Shown: in pieces, positions 7,672-12,222 of the stretch
Layout: each line of letters starts with the position of its first letter
Numbering within the stretch: position 1 is the first letter of the stretch
Origin: an uncultured Chryseolinea sp.
Lineage (GTDB): Bacteria > Bacteroidota > Bacteroidia > Cytophagales > Cyclobacteriaceae
NCBI GenBank assembly: GCA_946478915.1
Contig: CAMLER010000079.1
Coordinates: 1-12,222 of the forward strand
Length of the DNA: 12,222 bases
Direction: 5' to 3'
The notes under the pieces: generated by a model
What the model saw: only the letters and a program-made list of their open reading frames with translations
Told to the model about the DNA's origin: nothing
Databases searched by the model: none
Translations under genes and position numbers: made by a program

Positions 7672-8799
7672 CTATTTCTTTTTGTTGTAAATGTTATCAA
7701 GGTCGTTTTCAAATATTGTGTAGGGGTCATTATAAAATTTCAGGAAGTCCGGTACGCTTACTTGACCTGGATAAGGAGCATAATAGTGTGTTGCACTGCG
7801 CTGATCGTTTCGCCAAACAAGCACGTAGCTAAGCCTCATCTTTTTATCTGCTCGCATCACTTTTAAAAGTGTTTCAGTCCACCATGTTGGATTGGGTATC
7901 GATTCCAGACCAGTCTCTGTAAATGCGGCTAGCTTCCCGGCTTTGCGCGCATAATCAGAAACGATCTTTAGTTTCAGCGCAGCGGTATCAATGCTATATC
8001 GATTTCGGCCCATATCCCCATAGTTGTCCATCCCAACCATGTCGACCCACTCGTCGCCGGGATAGCGCTCCAGGAATTCGGCCTCTGTCTTGAACTTATT
8101 GTCCGGGGAAAATGCATAAATAAAATTGTGTACATTGAGTGTGTCGCGCAGGTAGGATACCGTAAACCGCCACAGCGAAATGAACTCTTCTCTCGTGCAA
8201 TGTGGCTTTCCCCACCAAAACCAACCACCATCAAATTCATGGTAAGGACGGAAGATCATAGGAACAAGGTTTCCATCCGATCCCCTGGTTTCATTTGCCC
8301 AGTCTGCTATTCCCTTTAAAATCTCTTTATACTTTTGATGCGCCTCGCCTCCCGGAATAATATATTTCACAGCCGGAAGAGAAAGAGAGTCTACCCAGTA
8401 AAAACCGCCGCGTGAGACGGGGTTTGAGAAATGCCATGCGACGGTCGTTACACCCCCACGGTTGTATGTGTCAATAACATTTTTTTGCAATTCATCCTTT
8501 GCACGTTTTATGGCATCGTCTGGCCGTCCGGAAAATCCGCTGAAGTCAACACCAATCACAGCTGGGTGTGACCCCGTCACAGACTTCACATCAGAACGAT
8601 TGTCTTCGCCAGACCAACCATGTCCATATTCAGTCGCATGCTGATGGCCGAACAACGTATGATGCTTCGAAAGTTTTCGCAAATTCTTATACAAGGATTT
8701 TGTTTCGCGGGTTGCATTGTTGTCAATGGTTTTCCACTTTTGCGCGTTTGTTGTTGCACAGGCCAGTGACATGACAATGCAAATCCAAAATTTCTTCAT
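7672..8799 (-). CDS. Secreted glycoside hydrolase family 26, probable beta-mannanase
   Basis: A retaining (beta/alpha)8-barrel hydrolase; GH26 enzymes mainly cut beta-1,4-mannosidic bonds in mannan, glucomannan or galactomannan. At 375 aa it is a single catalytic domain with a signal peptide (residues 1-19, ending T-N-A before Q20). Catalytic motifs are clear: the acid/base in F-R-P-Y-H-E-F-D-G-G-W-F-W-W (E188, preceded by H187) and the nucleophile in A-F-T-E-T-G (E295). Also typical are G-H-Q-H near residue 51, A-W-H-F-S-N-P near 121 and V-W-R-N-D near 328. S-L-A-C at 11-14 is a poor lipobox, so general secretion is favoured over a lipoprotein. It is first in a probable operon with dgoD. No SusC/SusD pair or carbohydrate-binding module is present. 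Mannan specificity is inferred from the family; other GH26 activities are possible. Confidence 0.9.
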   Translation of the reverse strand: MKKFWICIVMSLACATTNAQKWKTIDNNATRETKSLYKNLRKLSKHHTLFGHQHATEYGHGWSGEDNRSDVKSVTGSHPAVIGVDFSGFSGRPDDAIKRAKDELQKNVIDTYNRGGVTTVAWHFSNPVSRGGFYWVDSLSLPAVKYIIPGGEAHQKYKEILKGIADWANETRGSDGNLVPMIFRPYHEFDGGWFWWGKPHCTREEFISLWRFTVSYLRDTLNVHNFIYAFSPDNKFKTEAEFLERYPGDEWVDMVGMDNYGDMGRNRYSIDTAALKLKIVSDYARKAGKLAAFTETGLESIPNPTWWTETLLKVMRADKKMRLSYVLVWRNDQRSATHYYAPYPGQVSVPDFLKFYNDPYTIFENDLDNIYNKKK

Positions 8800-9006
8800 G
8801 GCCGGTAATTCTAAAATTGTTTGACTGAATTTATAATCACAAGTTGCGAAGCAATTTTAAAATCAAAAAACCTTCTACAGAATAGTGTGCGCAGTGTGCA
8901 TGTCAATCGAAACCTTTCATCCAAAAAAGAATGAATATTATTTATTAATGTGGCGAAAGTAATATCTTAATCATTTCAAAATATCGTCGCGAAATACAAC
9001 ATCAAC
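8800..9006. promoter_or_regulatory. Divergent control region between the GH26/dgoD and PLP-enzyme/dehydrogenase genes
   Basis: These 207 bp must hold the promoters for both directions, since the two flanking genes point away from each other. Visible: an 8-bp inverted repeat taaaattg (8812-8819)/caatttta (8852-8859); a tight hairpin at 8841-8857 with a 3-nt loop and one G-T pair; and a direct repeat agtgtgc at 8884-8890 and 8893-8899, 9 bp apart, around a tgcgca palindrome. I found no confident TTTG/TAnnTTTG promoter pair on either strand, so the promoter positions are not called. Confidence 0.5.
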
Positions 9007-10224
9007 ATGCTTAACAGAAGAAAGCTTATCCAACGCTTAACCACTCTACCACTTTTTGGCGGACTGGCCAGCGCCCTTCCCATCAGTACGGCTGTGGCTG
9101 CAGCAAAGACTCCTAAGCGCGAGTTGTTCAAAGAATTTGGTATACGGACATTCATCAATGCCGCGGGTACTTTGACTTACATGACGGGTTCACTGATGCA
9201 CGACGAGGTACTTGAGGCAATAAACTCAACGTCGAAGGATTTCTGCCTGCTCGACGAAGTTCAAGACAAGGTGGGTGAAAAAATAGCAAAGCTTGTACAT
9301 TCGGAAGCTGCAGTAGTGACGTCAGGAGCTTTTTCGGGAATGACCTTAGCGTTAGCCGGTATATTGACCGGTAAGGATGAAAAAAAAGTAGCGGCACTTC
9401 CTCATATTGCTTATACGGGTATGAAATCTGAAGTGATCTGTCAAAAGAGCCACGACATCGTTTACAATCATGCACTTACCAATACAGGGTGCAAAATTGT
9501 CCAGGTTGAAACAGCGGAGGATGTTAACAAAGCTGTTAATGAACGAACTGCTCTTATGTTCTTTCTCCATATCGAATCCGACAAAGGAAAAATTCAACAT
9601 GAAGAATGGGTGGCCCTGGCAAAAAAACATGGCATACCCACAGGCATTGATATGGCTGCCGACGTTCCACCGGTTTCAAATCTTTGGAGATTTAACGACA
9701 TGGGATTTGACTTCGTGGTGGTCTCTGGAGGTAAGGCGATGCGAGGACCTCAAAGCGCGGGATTGCTGATGGGAAAAAAAGACCTGATCGCGGCAGCACG
9801 GCTTCACATGCCACCTCGGGGTGGTAACATAGGGAGAGGCATGAAAATTAACAAAGAAGAAATTTTTGGAATGTATGTCGCTTTGGAAAAATATATCAAT
9901 CAGGATCACGATAAAGAATGGAAGGAGTGGGAAACTAACATCGCGCACATCGAAGGTGTAGTTAAAAAGATACCTGGTATCACGACGGAAATTCATGTTC
10001 CGCCGCTGGGGAATCACACGCCGACGCTTCGGATAACCTGGGATTCGGAACGAATTAAGATCACTGACAAACAACTTCGCGAAGCGTTGCGCTCAGGAAA
10101 TCCTTCTATTGAATTGGGTGGTGGCACGGCCAATAGTGTGAACGTTACAGTCTTCATGTTGAAATCCGGGCAGGAAAAAATAGTAGCAAACAGGATCAAG
10201 GAAGAACTTTCCAAACCAAGCTGA
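9007..10224 (+). CDS. Tat-signal SelA-like PLP-dependent enzyme
   Basis: A fold-type I PLP protein of the SelA / D-glucosaminate-6-phosphate ammonia-lyase (DgaE) superfamily, 405 aa. The fold is visible in I-N-A-A-G-T-L-T near residue 51, E-A-A-V-V-T-S-G-A near 100 (phosphate-binding region), G-I-D-M-A-A-D (D215 or D219, ring nitrogen contact) and S-G-G-K-A-M-R-G-P-Q, whose K243 should form the PLP Schiff base. The N-terminus has a twin-arginine motif (N-R-R-K-L-I-Q, R4-R5), a hydrophobic stretch and an A-V-A-A-A cleavage region at ~29-33, so it is predicted to be exported folded with its cofactor. A true SelA role is unlikely: the protein is short, exported and has no selB or selD nearby. 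The next gene, 176 bp on, is also periplasmic. The reaction is unknown; lyase or racemase chemistry on an amino acid or amino sugar acid is a guess. Confidence 0.82.
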   Translation: MLNRRKLIQRLTTLPLFGGLASALPISTAVAAAKTPKRELFKEFGIRTFINAAGTLTYMTGSLMHDEVLEAINSTSKDFCLLDEVQDKVGEKIAKLVHSEAAVVTSGAFSGMTLALAGILTGKDEKKVAALPHIAYTGMKSEVICQKSHDIVYNHALTNTGCKIVQVETAEDVNKAVNERTALMFFLHIESDKGKIQHEEWVALAKKHGIPTGIDMAADVPPVSNLWRFNDMGFDFVVVSGGKAMRGPQSAGLLMGKKDLIAAARLHMPPRGGNIGRGMKINKEEIFGMYVALEKYINQDHDKEWKEWETNIAHIEGVVKKIPGITTEIHVPPLGNHTPTLRITWDSERIKITDKQLREALRSGNPSIELGGGTANSVNVTVFMLKSGQEKIVANRIKEELSKPS

Positions 10225-10400
10225 TATTTCACAACCGAATTGATTGGTATTGTTTCCCTTTTCTAAAATCAAATCATAAAAAAATAGAAATAGAATATGC
10301 ATGTAAGAATGGTGTTGACGGCTCCGAGGCGAAAAGAAGGTTATATGCAGGAAGTAAATTCCCGATCGGCTCAAAATTGGATACAATTTGTGATCGAACG
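10225..10400. other. Spacer ahead of the dehydrogenase gene
   Basis: This spacer has an AT-rich first half (10225-10296) with A- and T-runs, no strong terminator hairpin and no confident promoter. The second half is filled by the 35-codon ORF listed separately. A TTG at 10377 is in frame with the dehydrogenase, but the ATG at 10401 gives a better lipoprotein signal. Confidence 0.4.
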
Positions 10401-10404
10401 ATGA
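10297..10404 (+). CDS. Possible 35-codon upstream ORF overlapping the dehydrogenase start
   Basis: An ATG at 10297 opens a 35-codon frame (M-H-V-R-M-V-L-T-A-P at the start, F-V-I-E-R at the end). Its TGA at 10402-10404 overlaps the ATG of the dehydrogenase gene at 10401-10403 as ATGA, the classic arrangement for translational coupling. The peptide is basic and has no recognised family or signal sequence. It might be a leader ORF that controls or couples translation of the lipoprotein gene, or it may be chance, as ORFs this short are common. No strong ribosome-binding site precedes it. Confidence 0.3.
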   Translation: MHVRMVLTAPRRKEGYMQEVNSRSAQNWIQFVIER

Positions 10405-12194
10405 TTCGCTCGCATGCTATATCTAACGGTAACATTTTAAACCGATGTTTGCTTCGCACGGTGATCCTCATTGCGTGCGGCTCGCTTGTTTTTGCCTGTA
10501 AAAAACAAATTGAATTACCCCCAGGTGATCCAAACAATGGAGACCTTTACCTTCCCGATAACTTTGAAGCCGTGGTTGTTGTGGATAGCCTCGAAGGTCG
10601 TGCGCGACACATTGCCGTTAATGAAAATGGAGATCTATATGTTAAGTCACGATTTTCCAATGCGGAAGGGCGGAACGTCGCTATACGCGATACGAATGGA
10701 GATGGTAAGGCTGATGTAATCGAAAAATTCGGGAAGTATGAAAATGAGCGGAGTTACGGTACGGCTATGCGCATTCATAATGGCTATTTATATTTTAGCT
10801 CAGAACTCATTGTTTACCGACAGAAACTGGCTCCGGGTTCGCTGGTACCACAAGGGGAAATCGAAGAGATCGTGATAGATGACCATGAACATGGGATGCA
10901 CGAGCACATTGCAAAACCAATTGCTTTTGACAGAGAAGGGAATTTATATGTTCCTTTTGGTGCTCCGTCGAATGCTTGCCAGGAAGTGAATCGGACTCCT
11001 GCGGTACCAGGCATCGACCCATGTCCCCAATTGGATCAGCATGGCGGAGTTTGGCGGTTTGATGCAAATAAGAAGGGCCAAACCCAGAAAGATGGATTTA
11101 AATATGCGACTGGAATCCGTAGTGTAGTGGCGATGGAATGGAACCCGGATGACAATAATTTATATGTCGTCATGCATGGCCGCGATGACCTGTTGCGCTT
11201 ATGGTCAAGTTTCTATTCGCCGTGGCAAAGTGCTATGTTGCCTGCTGAAGAGTTTATTAAAGTAACAGAAGGCAGTGACTTCGGCTGGCCATACTGTTAC
11301 TACGATCAGGTTCAGGAAAAAAAAGTTCTTGCTCCAGAATATGGAGGCGATGGAAACATGATCGGCAGGTGCGATCAATTTGAAAAACCGTTGGTAGGAT
11401 TCCCTGGACACTGGGCACCGAACGATTTACTTTTTTATCAGGGAAATCAGTTTCCAGAGCGATATAAGTTTGGTGCATTTGTTGCATTCCATGGTTCAAC
11501 GAACCGTGCGCCCTACCCGCAAGCTGGCTATTTCATTGGGTTCATTCCCTTTAAAGACGGAAAACCAACGGCACAATTCGAAGTTTTCGCTGATGGATTT
11601 GCAGGCGTCGATCCTATCATAAATGTTAGCGACGCTGTTTACCGTCCGATGGGTCTAGCTGAAGGACCAGATGGATCAATCTATATCGCCGATACTGAAA
11701 AAGGGAAGATCTGGAGAGTGATGTACAAGCAAGATAGAGATAATTTTGACGAAAAGCATCTTGCCAAAATGGAAGAAAGAAAGGGTCTGTCGCACATCAG
11801 AACGCCTGACAAAATTGAAGACAATCTCGAAAAGGACATTGTTGCCGGCGGCCAGAAAGTTTTTTCTTTGTATTGTGCTACCTGTCATCAAAGCGATGGA
11901 AAAGGGGCCTCCGGAAGGTTTCCTCCCCTCGCTGGCACAGATTGGGTAACAGGCAATAAGGAGAGACTGATTAAGATCGTGTTAAATGGCATGGACGAAA
12001 GTATTGTAGTCAATGGCGAAACATATATAAACGCTATGCCTCAACATGGCTTTTTATCAGATCAGGAAGTCGCAAATGTCTTAACTTACATCAGGCAAAA
12101 TTTTGGGAATAAGGCAAGCGAGGTTACGGCCGACGAAGTAAGCACGGTGAGATCTAAAAAATCGCTACCAGATTCACAGCAAAGAAATAAGTAA
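10401..12194 (+). CDS. Lipoprotein glucose/sorbosone dehydrogenase-type beta-propeller with C-terminal cytochrome c
   Basis: From the ATG at 10401 this is a 597-aa lipoprotein: residues 13-32 are hydrophobic and lead to F-A-C-K-K, with C33 the likely lipidated Cys. Residues ~45-450 form a beta-propeller of the glucose/sorbosone dehydrogenase family, with blade motifs such as H-I-A-V-N-E-N-G-D-L-Y-V and G-P-D-G-S-I-Y-I-A-D. A-T-G-I-R (R240) sits where such enzymes have a conserved Arg. D97-D105 (D-T-N-G-D-G-K-A-D) looks like a calcium loop. Residues ~480-575 are a class I cytochrome c with C-A-T-C-H (C492, C495, H496) and a probable Met ligand in A-M-P-Q-H (M546). Family members oxidise sugars with PQQ; the fused haem would pass electrons to the respiratory chain in the periplasm. 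PQQ use and substrate are inferred. The in-frame TTG at 10377 is a less likely start. Confidence 0.88.
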   Translation: MIRSHAISNGNILNRCLLRTVILIACGSLVFACKKQIELPPGDPNNGDLYLPDNFEAVVVVDSLEGRARHIAVNENGDLYVKSRFSNAEGRNVAIRDTNGDGKADVIEKFGKYENERSYGTAMRIHNGYLYFSSELIVYRQKLAPGSLVPQGEIEEIVIDDHEHGMHEHIAKPIAFDREGNLYVPFGAPSNACQEVNRTPAVPGIDPCPQLDQHGGVWRFDANKKGQTQKDGFKYATGIRSVVAMEWNPDDNNLYVVMHGRDDLLRLWSSFYSPWQSAMLPAEEFIKVTEGSDFGWPYCYYDQVQEKKVLAPEYGGDGNMIGRCDQFEKPLVGFPGHWAPNDLLFYQGNQFPERYKFGAFVAFHGSTNRAPYPQAGYFIGFIPFKDGKPTAQFEVFADGFAGVDPIINVSDAVYRPMGLAEGPDGSIYIADTEKGKIWRVMYKQDRDNFDEKHLAKMEERKGLSHIRTPDKIEDNLEKDIVAGGQKVFSLYCATCHQSDGKGASGRFPPLAGTDWVTGNKERLIKIVLNGMDESIVVNGETYINAMPQHGFLSDQEVANVLTYIRQNFGNKASEVTADEVSTVRSKKSLPDSQQRNK

Positions 12195-12222
12195 TTTCAT
12201 AACAAAAACTAAATAAATCATG
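12195..12222 (+). other. Start of the next spacer or gene at the window edge
   Basis: After the TAA there are 25 A/T-rich bases, then an ATG as the last three bases (12220-12222). It is preceded by an A-rich tract typical of Bacteroidota start regions and may be the start codon of a closely spaced next gene in the same operon; nothing of its product can be seen. Confidence 0.3.

Noticed and set aside
7709..8799. GH26 protein as a lipoprotein via Cys14
   Set aside because: S-L-A-C does not fit the lipobox well and the hydrophobic stretch before it is short; cleavage after T-N-A is the better reading.
9676..10074. 132-codon minus-strand ORF opposite the PLP enzyme
   Set aside because: A long open shadow frame within a well-supported gene; the composition is odd (many F, R and H) and no motif is recognised.
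9007..10224. Naming the PLP enzyme selA
   Set aside because: It carries an export signal, is shorter than SelA and has no selenocysteine genes around it; only the superfamily assignment is supported.

Overview
The window looks like chromosomal DNA of a Bacteroidota bacterium, most likely a free-living Cytophagales-type organism (inference). The signs are a full-length two-FtsX-domain permease of the kind abundant in that phylum, a TPR periplasmic sensor that ends at a histidine-kinase dimerisation helix, secretion signals ending in N-A-Q, a lipoprotein with a C-K-K start, AT-leaning intergenic DNA and few clear Shine-Dalgarno sites. I see no tRNA, rRNA, CRISPR array, integrase or transposase.

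Left part (1-4766, all plus strand): the 3' part of metF (methylenetetrahydrofolate reductase), cut by the window edge; then, 39 bp on, a secreted/membrane TPR protein with one transmembrane helix, a coiled coil and an H-box but no ATPase domain; then an orphan MacB/FtsX-type ABC permease. These three have no obvious common pathway.

Middle (4767-6442): a roughly 290-bp stretch holds what may be a frameshifted small minus-strand ORF. It is followed by a GT4-type glycosyltransferase on the plus strand and then a convergent intergenic spacer with a heptamer tandem repeat and a hairpin plus T-run that may terminate transcription.

Right part (6443-12222) is sugar-related. On the minus strand, a secreted GH26 beta-mannanase-like enzyme lies upstream of dgoD (D-galactonate dehydratase; 382 aa with every metal and catalytic residue in place), probably as a two-gene operon. 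Divergent from it, on the plus strand, are a Tat-signal-bearing SelA-like PLP enzyme and a lipoprotein that fuses a glucose/sorbosone-dehydrogenase-type beta-propeller to a C-terminal cytochrome c. A 35-codon ORF sits just ahead of the last gene and overlaps its start by ATGA. The window ends on an ATG that may begin the next gene.

A possible reading (inference) is that the right half encodes extracytoplasmic polysaccharide cleavage, periplasmic oxidation of a sugar with electrons passed to the respiratory chain, and cytoplasmic dehydration of the resulting aldonate. The exported PLP enzyme would be the unexplained member. No single completely new system can be proven from the sequence. The exported SelA-like enzyme paired with the cytochrome-fused dehydrogenase is the best candidate for an undescribed function.
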